DNA from: Candidatus Heimdallarchaeota archaeon
GTDB lineage: Archaea; Asgardarchaeota; Heimdallarchaeia; Hodarchaeales; Hodarchaeaceae
Direction: 5' to 3'
Assembly: GCA_020353515.1 (NCBI GenBank)
Contig: CP070695.1
Location: forward strand, 3,223,532 to 3,287,531
DNA length: 64,000 nucleotides
Notes under the pieces: generated by a model
What the model saw: the letters and a program-made list of their open reading frames with translations, nothing else
Told to the model about the DNA's origin: nothing
Database searches by the model: none
Made by a program: the position numbers and the translations under genes
Shown: positions 36,902 to 46,869 of the stretch, in pieces
Layout of the letters: each line of letters starts with the position of its first letter
Position numbering within the stretch: position 1 is the stretch's first letter

Positions 36902-38719
36902 TTATCCTTCTTCTTTTTCCCATTTCTCGACAAGTGCAGAAGCCTCGGCTGCATAATCTATTATTTCTTCTTGTTTTTGAAAGATTCTTTTATGTATCAT
37001 TCGATCCAATAAGTCTTCTAGTTGGATTAAATTAATTCTTTCCTTTATAGAGAGCTCTTTTCCAGCCAATCGCTCCCATTTATTTGATTGTTCATGTAAA
37101 AAGAATTGTTCATCCAATATTTTTGTATGAAGTTGGTGTAATTCATTTTCCTCTGTTAAGATTTTTGCTTTATCCAGTAGAGTTTGAGCTTGTTGGATGT
37201 CTAGTTCGAGTAAAGCTAACCTTGACTGGAGAAGATATGTCTCTGCAAGTAAAGAAAATGAATGTTGCTTCTGAGCTAGCTCAAGCAACTTATTGGACCA
37301 AGTTTTCACTTCGTTAAGAACCTCCTCGTTACCAAAAGTTCGTAATTCCCCCAACAATAGATCACACAAGTTGAGAATTGCATCAACAGTTAATTCAAAA
37401 AAAACGATTTTCTCTTTAGCAACCTGTTGGAGTAATCTTTGCGCTTTAGCTAGGTTTGTGATTCTTTTACTGGTTTTAAGAAGCAAGGCTTCAGCTACGC
37501 GACATATTTGGTTGAGAACTACATTGTCTCCTTTTTCATTTATCTTTTGTATTTGCTGAATATATTCCTTTGCTTGATCTAGTGCATTTGTATCGATACT
37601 TAATCTAATCAAATTATAATAAAGGTTCTTCGTTTCTATAAGTTCGTACCCCATCTTTTCAAAAGAATCTAGGCTTTGTTTGTATTTTTCTAAAGCTAGC
37701 TCGAATTTCTCCTTTGCGTGAAATATCTCTCCTATACTTGCAAGGGGTAACGCACCAGGCCTACCTATCTCTTGATAAAGAATGAGGCTTTTATCGTAGA
37801 ATTCCAAAGCTGAATCTAAATCTCCTTTGGTTTTAAAAATATCACCAATGAAAAATAAACTTTCAGCGATCGAATGCTTACTATCAAGCTCCTCGAAGAT
37901 GGCTAGACTTCTTTGTGCGTACTCGAAAGCTAAGCTTAACTCTCCTTTACTTGTATATATCTCACCAATATTTTGAAGTGTAATAGCAAAATTCCGCTGA
38001 TCTCCGACTTCTTCTAGAATTTGAATAGCATTCTGCTTATATTCAAGTGCTAAATCAAGATTACCACGTTCTTGATAAACAGACCCGATATTGCTAAGAT
38101 TTATGCCTATCCCTCTCTGATCCTTTAATTTTCCAAAAATACTGAAGCTTTTGCGAAATTGGTCTAATGCCCTATCAAATTGTCCCTGATTCCAGTATAT
38201 GACGCCAAGAAAAGTAAGAAATTCAGCAATAGAGTGTTCATTACCTACTTTATTTTGTTGTAAGTTTAATCCTTTTTGTCCCAATTTAAGTGCTTCTTCA
38301 ACATCTCCCTTTAGAAATAAGATATTGGCTTCATTATAAATTAATGATACTTCTCTTGTTAGGCTCTCTTGAGCTTGAGTAATTGTACCAAGGAGCTGTT
38401 TTCCTTTTTCAATCATTTTGAAACTTTCGTTATAATTCCCAAGTCTCCATAATGTTTCAGTTTTTAATATGATAGCATCTAACACTTGTATTTCGTTATT
38501 AGTTTTTTTGCTCAGCTTTAACGATTGATCAGCTAGTCCTAATGCTCCCTCAATGTTTTCTAACTTGATTAAAATCTTACATTTTAAAAGTTTAACAGTT
38601 GTAATTATATCCTTCTGTTTTACTTTCTTTTCCAACTCTTCTACTTCTGATAATGCTGCTATTAGCCGTCCTTGAAAAAGCAGTTGTGTAACATGTCTTA
38701 ATTCATCTGTTATTGTCAT
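36902..38719 (-). CDS. TPR-repeat protein
   Basis: A 605-residue all-helical protein. Residues about 75-360 hold at least six tetratricopeptide units of about 40 residues, of the TPR_12 kind, for example 'GINLSNIGSVYQERGNLDLA' and 'LQNIGEIYTSKGELSLAFEY'. The remaining parts are also helical and may be degenerate repeats. No catalytic or DNA-binding domain is visible, and no signal peptide or membrane helix, so it should be a cytosolic scaffold. It is transcribed divergently from the glycosidase gene. Confidence 0.82.
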   Translation of the reverse strand: MTITDELRHVTQLLFQGRLIAALSEVEELEKKVKQKDIITTVKLLKCKILIKLENIEGALGLADQSLKLSKKTNNEIQVLDAIILKTETLWRLGNYNESFKMIEKGKQLLGTITQAQESLTREVSLIYNEANILFLKGDVEEALKLGQKGLNLQQNKVGNEHSIAEFLTFLGVIYWNQGQFDRALDQFRKSFSIFGKLKDQRGIGINLSNIGSVYQERGNLDLALEYKQNAIQILEEVGDQRNFAITLQNIGEIYTSKGELSLAFEYAQRSLAIFEELDSKHSIAESLFFIGDIFKTKGDLDSALEFYDKSLILYQEIGRPGALPLASIGEIFHAKEKFELALEKYKQSLDSFEKMGYELIETKNLYYNLIRLSIDTNALDQAKEYIQQIQKINEKGDNVVLNQICRVAEALLLKTSKRITNLAKAQRLLQQVAKEKIVFFELTVDAILNLCDLLLGELRTFGNEEVLNEVKTWSNKLLELAQKQHSFSLLAETYLLQSRLALLELDIQQAQTLLDKAKILTEENELHQLHTKILDEQFFLHEQSNKWERLAGKELSIKERINLIQLEDLLDRMIHKRIFQKQEEIIDYAAEASALVEKWEKEEG

Positions 38720-38809
38720 CTATTAGACACTTCTTTAATGGATAGAATGGAATATACTCAGTATTTTTGCAAATCCTTGTAACAGCTTTTAATCGATCAT
38801 TCATCAGCA

Positions 38810-40828
38810 ATGTTTATTAAACCCTATCATATTATCTGGTCAGTAATGGTTTGTCTTAGCAATCAATTAACCCTAAAACAAGTTCAAATTAATGATTCTT
38901 TTTGGAATTCTCGTTTAAAAATGAACATTGAAGATGCAATTTTTCATCAATGGAAGCAGCTTGAAAAATATCGCTGTATAGATAATTTTCGAATCCTAAT
39001 AGGAGATAAAGAAGAAGGATTTCGAGAAGGCTGGTTCTTCTCTGATTCAGATGCATATAAGTGGTTAGATGCCGCTTGTCGAATTTATACCATTTTTCCC
39101 TCTAATAAATTAAAAGGATTAATCGATGAATTCATTAAAATTATTCAAAGGTCTGAAGATGACGGATACATTTATACATTTAATCAAATTCATTTTCCTG
39201 ATAAACAATGGACAAATCTTTGGATAGAACATGAATTATATTGTTTGGGGCATCTAATAGAAGCTTTATTAGCACATTATGAGTTTAGTCTAGAGTTAAA
39301 GATCCTCGAGCTTGCAATCAGAATAGCTGATCTCTTAGTCCAGCAATTTCTCGAGGAAAACACAAGCTCAAATGCAATTCCTGGACATCAAGAAATTGAA
39401 ATAGCGCTGATAAAGCTCTTTCGAATCACAAATAGAACACGGTACTTGAAATTAGCAGAAGAGTTTCTTCAACGAAGGGGAAAATCTAGGTTAAAATGGT
39501 TATCATTATTAAAACAGGATTTCAAGCACAATAGAAGGCTTGGAAGGGTTAAAAGATTAAAAGAAAAATATTTGATCCAACATCCTGAGGATAAAGATTT
39601 TCGCTTACCAGATAATGTCTATATAACATTCCCTTCAGGATTTAAACGACGTGTATTCTTTAATTACGTTACTGGGAAGTATTTTCAAATACATAATCCC
39701 TTAGAAAATCAAACAATACCAGAAGGTCATGCTGTACGCTTTTCTTATCTGATGACTGCTGCGGCTATGTATTCCTATGAAACAGATAAAAAATACCTAC
39801 CTAATCTACAAACTGTATGGAATCACATGGTCAGTAAAAAAATGTTTGTAACAGGTGGGATTGGGTCACTGCCAGGGATAGAGGGGTTTGGACGAGATTA
39901 TGAGTTGAATCCAGAATATGCATACTGTGAAACATGTGGAGCACTAGGATCTATATTTTGGAATTGGGAAATGACGCTTCTTACAGCAGAGGCCAAATTT
40001 GCGGATCTTTTAGAGTGGCAGCTTTATAACGCGGTTTCTGTTGGAATATCACAAGATGGAAAATCGTATTTATATAGGAATCCGCTTGTTTCAAAGGGGG
40101 ATGTTACTCGTAAAGAGTGGTTTGCTATTCCCTGTTGTCCATCAAACCTATCCAGAACCTGGGCCTCATTAGGGCAATACATCTATTCGTATCACGGAAG
40201 TAAAATATGGATTCATCAATACATAGGTAATGAAACGCATTTCACTCTAGAATCCATGTCACCGATGAGAATGATATTAAATTCAGGTTTTCCTTGGCAT
40301 GGTAATGTTCAAATCGAACTAGACTTAATATCATCAGAATTTTTTGCAATTTATCTAAGAATCCCGAGTTGGGTAGAGAGTTATTCTCTAAAAATTAACG
40401 ATGAGGATCAGCAAGTCTCCAGAAATGAACTAAACACAGTAAAAACAGCTTCAGGATACTCCCCCTTCAGATCTTGTTATATCTCTCTAGAACGAGAGTG
40501 GAATCCAGGCGATAGAATAGATCTTCATTTTCCTATGAAAATACAAATTCTTCAATCCCGTCCAGAAGTGAAAAATGATTTCGGAAAATCAACCATAACA
40601 CGGGGACCAGTTGTTTACTGTCTGGAGAACATTGATAATCCAAACATTGATATCTTTAACGCAAGGATTTTCGGCAATTCCCTCACTGTTGAACCAACAG
40701 AACTATTTGGAGACATATACATAATCAAAGGTCAGACTGAAGATGGAAAAAAAGTGGCCTTTATTCCCTATTATTGTTGGAGTAATCGAGAACATTCCCA
40801 AATGACAGTTATGGTGAATGTAATTTGA
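38810..40828 (+). CDS. Glycoside hydrolase family 127 (DUF1680), beta-L-arabinofuranosidase-like
   Basis: A 672-residue enzyme with the GH127 opening 'VQINDSFWNSRLKMNIEDAI', the central 'VTGGIGSLPGIEGFG' and the metal site: 'YAYCETCGALGS' near residue 372 and 'PCCPSNLSRTWASLG' near 442. In the characterised member HypBA1 a Glu and three Cys in these two segments bind zinc, and a Cys acts as nucleophile; all are present here. The C-terminal part is beta-sandwich-like, as in the family. No signal peptide is clear, so it probably acts inside the cell on oligosaccharides. A second in-frame ATG at 38846 is possible. The next gene overlaps its stop. Confidence 0.85.
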   Translation: MFIKPYHIIWSVMVCLSNQLTLKQVQINDSFWNSRLKMNIEDAIFHQWKQLEKYRCIDNFRILIGDKEEGFREGWFFSDSDAYKWLDAACRIYTIFPSNKLKGLIDEFIKIIQRSEDDGYIYTFNQIHFPDKQWTNLWIEHELYCLGHLIEALLAHYEFSLELKILELAIRIADLLVQQFLEENTSSNAIPGHQEIEIALIKLFRITNRTRYLKLAEEFLQRRGKSRLKWLSLLKQDFKHNRRLGRVKRLKEKYLIQHPEDKDFRLPDNVYITFPSGFKRRVFFNYVTGKYFQIHNPLENQTIPEGHAVRFSYLMTAAAMYSYETDKKYLPNLQTVWNHMVSKKMFVTGGIGSLPGIEGFGRDYELNPEYAYCETCGALGSIFWNWEMTLLTAEAKFADLLEWQLYNAVSVGISQDGKSYLYRNPLVSKGDVTRKEWFAIPCCPSNLSRTWASLGQYIYSYHGSKIWIHQYIGNETHFTLESMSPMRMILNSGFPWHGNVQIELDLISSEFFAIYLRIPSWVESYSLKINDEDQQVSRNELNTVKTASGYSPFRSCYISLEREWNPGDRIDLHFPMKIQILQSRPEVKNDFGKSTITRGPVVYCLENIDNPNIDIFNARIFGNSLTVEPTELFGDIYIIKGQTEDGKKVAFIPYYCWSNREHSQMTVMVNVI

Positions 40829-41523
40829 AAAAGAATTGGAGAGATTATGCATTTCTTTTTACAATTATTGGCTGTATACAATTCATCGTTCTTTCATCCC
40901 TAGCTATGTTAAGCTATGGTGGTGGAACACGTGTTAATCCAAATAGTTCAGGTTATAGCTTTTCTTTGAATTTCTTTAGTGACTTAGGGAGAATTAAGGC
41001 GTTTGGTAATCCAAATACGGTTTCTGCCATTCTTTTTTTCATTACTCTTATGGTAGCTAGTTTTGCGTTCGCAATCTATTTCATTGCAATTCCTGGGATT
41101 TTAAATGGTGCTAATCCTGAACACTTAAAGGCTCTCTCTCTATTAGGAGTCTTAACTTCGTTATTCTTTGGTTGTATTGCATTAACCCCGGTTGATCTTT
41201 TCCCTCAATTGCATGAACTGATTGTACTCCTTGCTTTTATTTTTTCATTTATCGTATCAATGTTAATGTATCTCTTGTTTAATGGTATAGCAACTATCCC
41301 CAGAGTTTACCGTCTTATTTTTTTAGGATTCAGTGGTCTTATTGTTATGTATGGAGCAGTATCGTTAGTTACTACATTTTTCCCTGAAAATCTCATAGAA
41401 TTTTCATTATTCTTTCGTGTGATATTACAAAAAATTGTTATCTATTATCTAATTGGATGTTTTCTTTTCCAAAGCCTAGGTGCCCTTAAGAATTACCCCA
41501 CAGTGTTTATTCAAGCAAATTGA
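40825..41523 (+). CDS. DUF998-like membrane protein
   Basis: A 232-residue membrane protein with about six helices, resembling the DUF998 family: helix 1, then a polar loop 'NFFSDLGRIKAFGNPNTVS' before helix 2, and 'LTPVDLFPQLHELIVLLAF' between helices 3 and 4. The Asp and His of these loops are the family's conserved polar residues; the function is unknown. Start TTG overlaps the glycosidase stop as TTGA and has GGTGA seven bases upstream, so the two are translationally coupled. Confidence 0.7.
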   Translation: MKKNWRDYAFLFTIIGCIQFIVLSSLAMLSYGGGTRVNPNSSGYSFSLNFFSDLGRIKAFGNPNTVSAILFFITLMVASFAFAIYFIAIPGILNGANPEHLKALSLLGVLTSLFFGCIALTPVDLFPQLHELIVLLAFIFSFIVSMLMYLLFNGIATIPRVYRLIFLGFSGLIVMYGAVSLVTTFFPENLIEFSLFFRVILQKIVIYYLIGCFLFQSLGALKNYPTVFIQAN

Positions 41524-41570
41524 CTACTTATGTGCTGCTATGTTAATCAATAGTTTGATGTTGTGATCCA

Positions 41571-42455
41571 TTGAGCATTCAAAAGTTAGAAATACAAATA
41601 TTAGTTGAAAATGTTGCTGGTCCTGGAGGAATACTGGGTGAAAGTGGTTTTTCCGCCCTCTCCAAAGTCCAATTCTCCGAGTCGGAATTAAAAATCTTAT
41701 TTGATACTGGCCCCTCACCTGTTGCGTTTCTTAACAATGCTAAAAAACTACAAGTTGATTTTACTACTATTGATGCAATAGTGCTAAGTCATGGCCATTG
41801 GGATCATGTAGGAGGATTGAAAGAGGCGATTGCCTTAACAAAAAAACGAATTCCCGTGATCTGTCATCCTCAAGCTCTCTCACCTAAAATCTTTACTGAA
41901 AAAGGAAAGAAATATGATGTAGGAATTCAAGAATTCTTTTCATCGATTGATGACCTCAAGAAACAAGTTGATTTAATGACAACGACTACCTCTCATGAAT
42001 TTACTGAATCAATTATGACCACTGGTGAAGTTCCTCGTCAAAATGATTATGAAGTATTATCGGGTGACCTTAAAGATGTCACAACAATGAAGAATGGAGA
42101 AACTGTTCCAGATGAGCTAGAGGACGACCTCTCCTTGATTTTTCATCTAGCAGATAGTTCAATAGTAATTCTTGCAGGATGTTGTCATGCTGGAATAGTA
42201 AATACAGTTGCTAGAACAGAAGAATTAACTGGCACGAGTGACATTGTAGGAGTAATAGGCGGCCTCCATCTTCATGATGCATCAGATGACCGCCTTTCTT
42301 GGACAAATCAAGAATTGAAGAACTACCCTATAACAAAAATAGCTCCCTGTCATTGTACTGGGTTTCGGGGAAAGTATGCTTTATCAACAGCATTTGGAAA
42401 AAAATTTTTGGATGTATCTACTTCCTCTACTATAAAATTTGAAGCTGCTAAATAG
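41571..42455 (+). CDS. Metallo-beta-lactamase-fold protein, dihydropterin-phosphate synthase-like
   Basis: A 294-residue MBL-fold protein. 'VLSHGHWDHVGGLKEA' (H-x-H-x-D-H) near residue 73 is the dimetal site. Further ligands are in 'LAGCCHAGIVNTV' near 203 and 'APCHCTGFRGK' near 262. The layout matches the archaeal group that includes MJ0301, a 7,8-dihydropterin-6-methyl-4-(ribofuranosyl)aminobenzene phosphate synthase of methanopterin synthesis. The match to the subfamily is by resemblance only. The start is TTG preceded by GTGATCC. Confidence 0.8.
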   Translation: MSIQKLEIQILVENVAGPGGILGESGFSALSKVQFSESELKILFDTGPSPVAFLNNAKKLQVDFTTIDAIVLSHGHWDHVGGLKEAIALTKKRIPVICHPQALSPKIFTEKGKKYDVGIQEFFSSIDDLKKQVDLMTTTTSHEFTESIMTTGEVPRQNDYEVLSGDLKDVTTMKNGETVPDELEDDLSLIFHLADSSIVILAGCCHAGIVNTVARTEELTGTSDIVGVIGGLHLHDASDDRLSWTNQELKNYPITKIAPCHCTGFRGKYALSTAFGKKFLDVSTSSTIKFEAAK

Positions 42456-42506
42456 AAGCTCTTCGTTCTTTGCACTAATGTCTTTTATCCATCAACAAGG
42501 GATAAT

Positions 42507-42518
42507 CTTTTTTAATAA
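42507..42518 (+). terminator. Possible T-rich terminator after the MBL-fold gene
   Basis: A run of six T flanked by further T and A lies about 55 nt past the stop codon, a usual archaeal termination signal. No hairpin is evident. Confidence 0.3.
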
Positions 42519-42611
42519 ATCAACTCATAGTTTGATAACACCTAATAATTTAACCTAATTTGCTAAAAAAAAAAGAAATAGGATTGATGAATTGTCTTAT
42601 GGTGATTTAAT

Positions 42612-44051
42612 ATGAGTACATCTGAATATAGAAAACCTGACATACAAACGGATTTTTCTAGTATGCCAACATGGCTATACTTACTGGTAGTCGTAATTCT
42701 TTATGCTTTTGGAGCATACTCTTTTGTGCACTTTATTTTTGCTCCAGAAAATACTGAGATTCTAGAATCAATCTCAGAGGTCTTTTATCTAGTAATTCCA
42801 GTTACTATGCCTTTCTTACCACTTTTAATCGCTTTTGCTGCAATCTTCTTATTTATTACAATCATTCTAGCATATATTATTGTCTGGATTATGAGTAAAC
42901 TTGCCCAAGAAGTCACAATTATAGTTTGCATTCTTTTTCCCCTATTTATGGTTGCAGTTGGCGCTTTAATCTATTTCTCTGATCCAGAACTTTGGATTCT
43001 CGCTTTATTCATTGCAGGACTTGGGGCTTTGTTCTTTCTTTTTGTCCTTTGGAAATTCACTTTAATTAAACGTTCTGGGCAATTTGTTGAATTTTCTGCT
43101 CAGCTTGTACTGGATGAAAAAGCTGTAATAGCGATGCCTATCTTTTTAGGAATTTATTCTATTATCACAGGTTTTTTTATGCTCTTTGGTTTCTTTGAAA
43201 TTCTTAGCCTTTTTACAGTTGAGAATGCCGCAGGTGACCCTGAGCTCAGTCTTCCTGGTTATGTTTTTGCCATTTTATTCGAATATATTTACCTGATAGT
43301 ATATTTGGGAGTTTACTATAGCCTATCTGCTGGTGTGATCTCGTACGCTAGTGATTGGTATCGAGGCTTAGATCCAGATTTGAATTCTGCGATGAAAGAT
43401 GTTCGGCAAGTATTTCCTATAATCATAAAATTTGCTTTTGCAATGGCAACTGTTAAGATGATTATGCAAATAGCTACATCAGCAGGAAGAAGCCAAACAC
43501 GAGCTACTGATAGACAAGGGGGTGGTGCAATTATTTTTGCGTTTATTGGTGCTGCTGTCGCAGGTTTGTTTATTTCGATCCTTGGTGCGATCTGGATGTT
43601 CATGAATTATTTTACACTAATATCCATCGTACAGAATAAACGAGGATTGACGGATTCGATTAAAGATTCAGCAAAGACGACATGGAATTCATTATTAGAT
43701 GTCTTAGTTGGAGAGTCTGGATTTGGATTGACAACGTTCATTTTTGCTGTCATAAATTCCTTGTTGTGGATCGTGGTTGGATTTGGCCTAGGATTTGCTG
43801 TTAGCCAAGATTTTGGATTTGGTATCATATTTGCTTTCATATTTCTTATTTTAGGAAGCTTACCCTACAATGTTGTTACAATGCCTATGAAAGTAGCCTT
43901 CCGTTCTTTCCTTTATTCCTATGCAAAGGATACTATTGAAGGTTACAAGAAACCAAGTCGTTTACCCACAGAGCTACGCACGGAGTTCAGCACATTAGCC
44001 AGTAAACAAAGAAAAAGACGAGGCCTGAGAGATCCTAATCAATATTTCTGA
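42612..44051 (+). CDS. Hypothetical polytopic membrane protein
   Basis: A 479-residue protein with about ten membrane helices. The second half has a motif-like segment 'GVISYASDWYRGLDPDLNSA' followed by a helix, 'GGGAIIFAFIGAAVAG', and an amphipathic stretch 'LTDSIKDSAKTTWNSLLDVL'. The C-terminus is basic and cytosolic ('KQRKRRGLRDPNQYF'). It recalls an uncharacterised group (DUF6159-like), but I am not sure of that. No transport signature was recognised. Confidence 0.6.
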   Translation: MSTSEYRKPDIQTDFSSMPTWLYLLVVVILYAFGAYSFVHFIFAPENTEILESISEVFYLVIPVTMPFLPLLIAFAAIFLFITIILAYIIVWIMSKLAQEVTIIVCILFPLFMVAVGALIYFSDPELWILALFIAGLGALFFLFVLWKFTLIKRSGQFVEFSAQLVLDEKAVIAMPIFLGIYSIITGFFMLFGFFEILSLFTVENAAGDPELSLPGYVFAILFEYIYLIVYLGVYYSLSAGVISYASDWYRGLDPDLNSAMKDVRQVFPIIIKFAFAMATVKMIMQIATSAGRSQTRATDRQGGGAIIFAFIGAAVAGLFISILGAIWMFMNYFTLISIVQNKRGLTDSIKDSAKTTWNSLLDVLVGESGFGLTTFIFAVINSLLWIVVGFGLGFAVSQDFGFGIIFAFIFLILGSLPYNVVTMPMKVAFRSFLYSYAKDTIEGYKKPSRLPTELRTEFSTLASKQRKRRGLRDPNQYF

Positions 44052-44070
44052 ATAACCCAATTCAGGGTTA

Positions 44071-44715
44071 TCAACCCATTCTCCTTTTTTTATTGTTGCT
44101 TTGAGTTGGCCGTGGAGCCTCTTTCATATCAATTCTTTCAGATAAATTCAATGTTTCTTGAATTTTTTTAGCTAATTGATTTGTTCTCGCACCTGCTAAC
44201 CTAGTTTCATCTGAATAGAGAATAGATGTCTCTAGAGGCGAATCATCAGAAAGTTGATAATCTACTTCAAGTTGATAACGATTAAAGAGTTTTAGAGTGT
44301 CCAATGGAATTATATGAATCCTAAGTGATCGAATTTGATTTCTTGAAATTGTTTTCATTCTTGACCATTGGAAGAGTTGCCATTGCTTCTGTATCCCTGG
44401 GGTTTTTAGAGATAACTCCTTTTTGATAATCCAACTTTCAGTCCACATCCCTTCTTTTATAGCGATTAGAAAGCAACCTCCCCCAAACAAAAATAAAAGT
44501 GATGTAAACGGAAAAAGATCACTATTTATCAGTCCAAGCCAAAAGAACGCCCAAGGCCCTGACGCGTCTAAAAAACTCCAATAAGCCCATACAAATAGTA
44601 CTTGAAAAAGGAAACCCATTATCATGAAAAAGAGGCTTTTTAATTTACTCCCATGATGAGTTATCCATAATTCATTAGGATTTGACTCGTTTATGTCAAA
44701 TGTCATTTTGTTCAC
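44071..44715 (-). CDS. Hypothetical membrane protein with cytosolic beta-rich domain
   Basis: A 214-residue protein with two or three hydrophobic segments near residues 25-95 and a soluble C-terminal part from about 100. That part reads as beta-rich ('WSRMKTISRNQIRSLRIHII', 'NRYQLEVDYQLSDDSPLET'), like small PH-like membrane-associated domains. The end is a basic tail 'SNNKKRRMG'. The PH resemblance is only by secondary-structure impression. It is convergent with the previous gene. Confidence 0.55.
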   Translation of the reverse strand: MNKMTFDINESNPNELWITHHGSKLKSLFFMIMGFLFQVLFVWAYWSFLDASGPWAFFWLGLINSDLFPFTSLLFLFGGGCFLIAIKEGMWTESWIIKKELSLKTPGIQKQWQLFQWSRMKTISRNQIRSLRIHIIPLDTLKLFNRYQLEVDYQLSDDSPLETSILYSDETRLAGARTNQLAKKIQETLNLSERIDMKEAPRPTQSNNKKRRMG

Positions 44716-44797
44716 CGATTAAATAGATTTCAGTCAAAATTATCAATTTAGAAATCGTAAACCTTTCTAAAAACGTTTTAGCTTTATTTTTTACCCC

Positions 44798-45871
44798 TCA
44801 AATTACTTTTACAATCCAGTCATATGGATCTTCCACTCGCCCATATTGAATATCTGTTAGCTGGTTGTACAGCTCTCTTGAAATGTCACCAATCTCAAAG
44901 TTATTTATTATGTGTTCTTTATTTTGATAATAAAGACTCCCAACAGGTGCTATTGATGCAGCAGTCCCACTCATGAATACCTCAGATATTTTTCCATTGT
45001 GTATTCCTTTGATAACGTTCTTTATTGAAAGGGCTTCTTCTTCCACATTCAGTCCTTTATCCTTTGCTAATTGAATTGTACTATCACGTGTTACACCAGG
45101 CAATATTGTACCTGATGATAAAGGTGCTGTATAGATTACATCATCAAAGACAAAGAATATGTTACTAGCACCGACTTCCTCAACATACTCTTTCTGGATA
45201 GCATCTAACCACAAGACTTGACTACAACCGTACTGTTCGGCTTCACTACCCACTAATAAGCTTGCTGCATAATTACCACCCGTTTTTACATTGCCAGTAC
45301 CACCAGAAGCAGCTCGTATATAAAATTCACTGACAAAGATTTTTACACACTGGAACCCTTCAGGAAAGTATGGTCCAGAAGGGGAAAGAATGACATAGAA
45401 AAGATAATCAGTGGATGGCCTTACTCCTAAACCTGGTTCTGTACCAATCATGGTGGGCCTTATGTATAATGATGTACCAAGAGATTTTGGAGCCCAATCT
45501 TTCTCGAGTTTTATTAATTCCTTGAGTGCAAATAAGTAATTTTCTGGATCTATTTCTGGCATCATCATCCGCCTAGCAGAAGAATTAAAGCGTTGAGCAT
45601 TTCTATCTGGCCGAAACAGATTTATGTGACCATCTGGTGTACTAAAAGCCTTTTGCCCCTCGAAGATTTCCTGAGCATAATGTAAAACGATTGCAGAGGG
45701 ATCAAGATCTATTGGTGAATATTTTCTTATCACAGGATTCTCCCAAACTCCATTCTTATACTCCATGACAAACATTCTGTCAGTGAATATTTTTCCAAAT
45801 CCTAAATCATCCTCTGACTCATATTTTGGTTTTAGTTCAGATTCAGGAATGTTTTTATAGCTTATTTTCAT
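44798..45871 (-). CDS. ilvE: Branched-chain amino acid aminotransferase
   Basis: A 357-residue class IV PLP aminotransferase, of the longer BCAT type with 'DRMFVMEYKNGVW'. The active-site Lys lies in 'GNVKTGGNYAAS', the PLP phosphate site in 'SGTILPGVTRD', and 'GASNIFFVFDD' and 'FMSGTAASIAPV' are typical of BCAT. It transfers amino groups between glutamate and the 2-oxo acids of Val, Leu and Ile. The frame is open to 45931; ATG 45871 (MKISYKN) matches the usual family N-terminus and has GGAAG upstream. It follows the lipase gene with a short gap. Confidence 0.88.
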   Translation of the reverse strand: MKISYKNIPESELKPKYESEDDLGFGKIFTDRMFVMEYKNGVWENPVIRKYSPIDLDPSAIVLHYAQEIFEGQKAFSTPDGHINLFRPDRNAQRFNSSARRMMMPEIDPENYLFALKELIKLEKDWAPKSLGTSLYIRPTMIGTEPGLGVRPSTDYLFYVILSPSGPYFPEGFQCVKIFVSEFYIRAASGGTGNVKTGGNYAASLLVGSEAEQYGCSQVLWLDAIQKEYVEEVGASNIFFVFDDVIYTAPLSSGTILPGVTRDSTIQLAKDKGLNVEEEALSIKNVIKGIHNGKISEVFMSGTAASIAPVGSLYYQNKEHIINNFEIGDISRELYNQLTDIQYGRVEDPYDWIVKVI

Positions 45872-45939
45872 ATTTAATACTTCCAACGTTGTGGGGTAAA
45901 ACAAAAGACCTTTTTGAAGAATTTTTTTCATTTATGAAA

Positions 45940-46857
45940 TCATTTCTCTTCTTTGGTGAGAATAATTGGTTTGATTAACCTTAAAACTTGTCGTCCAGAT
46001 TTCTTTGTCTTCCAATTAAGAAGATCCATATGAGTTGCAGAAGGGACAGTGAAATTTGTAGCAAATTTCAGAGGCACCCGACTTGCATCCACCAGCCCAT
46101 CATTAGGGATAATGCCAACATGTATAAATGGGAAATGATGATCTATCCGCAATCTTCTGAAGAGGAACGGCTGCCATACAACTGGTAACCATCCAAGTTG
46201 CTTAATCCACTTCAGTCCTCTCACTGTTACCCAAGTGATGAGTTCTTCAATATTTTTGGAACGTCGATTGAGGTGTTTAAGAAAAACAGAATTTGGAACC
46301 ATTTGCATGAATTGTGACTTAAATAATTGAAGATCATCTGATGTTACTCCGTCAGGTAGCTCAAATACTAAGTTTAGTCCAGTCATCAGGATATCAATTG
46401 GTATGTTAATTGAGCATTGGGCTAACCTCGTTCCATGATTTGGGGTTCCTAATAGGAAGATATTGTTAATAATTCCATTTCTGATCCAAATACTATTATT
46501 TTTCTCCTTTGATAAATATTTTACCATACTCCGTGTAACTAATCCGCCCATGGAGTGTGCAAAAATATCTAAACTCACTTCTTCTTGATAATTCTTAAGT
46601 ACAGCACAGATTTGTGCGTAAAAGTGATGAGCTAGAGTTTGAGATGTATTCTCATCGTAAATTGGAGTTTTTAAGTCATAAGGCCTACTAAAGTTTATTC
46701 CATATTTTGAGCTATAATATGAGATATTGAATACATTATCATAAATCTGGGCAAAAGGATCTTCATTTAGTGTGTTTTCAACTTCATGTAGCATTATTGG
46801 AGCGCCTAAAAACCCATGACAACAGACCGCAATACGCTTTCTTGATGTATGAGACAA
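45940..46857 (-). CDS. Alpha/beta-hydrolase, lipase/esterase-like
   Basis: A 305-residue hydrolase. An oxyanion segment 'VCCHGFLGAP' is at the N-terminus. The nucleophile elbow is 'IFAHSMGGLVTRS' (G/A-x-S-x-G), with Ser near residue 103. 'FLLGTPNHGTRLA' follows the next strand, and a late His is in 'PSATHMDLLNW'. The pattern is like PGAP1-type and triacylglycerol lipases. No signal peptide is present. It starts 12 nt after the nitroreductase-cytochrome fusion and precedes ilvE, so all four minus-strand genes from 49682 may be one transcript. Confidence 0.8.
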   Translation of the reverse strand: MSHTSRKRIAVCCHGFLGAPIMLHEVENTLNEDPFAQIYDNVFNISYYSSKYGINFSRPYDLKTPIYDENTSQTLAHHFYAQICAVLKNYQEEVSLDIFAHSMGGLVTRSMVKYLSKEKNNSIWIRNGIINNIFLLGTPNHGTRLAQCSINIPIDILMTGLNLVFELPDGVTSDDLQLFKSQFMQMVPNSVFLKHLNRRSKNIEELITWVTVRGLKWIKQLGWLPVVWQPFLFRRLRIDHHFPFIHVGIIPNDGLVDASRVPLKFATNFTVPSATHMDLLNWKTKKSGRQVLRLIKPIILTKEEK

Positions 46858-46869
46858 AAATACTGGCTC

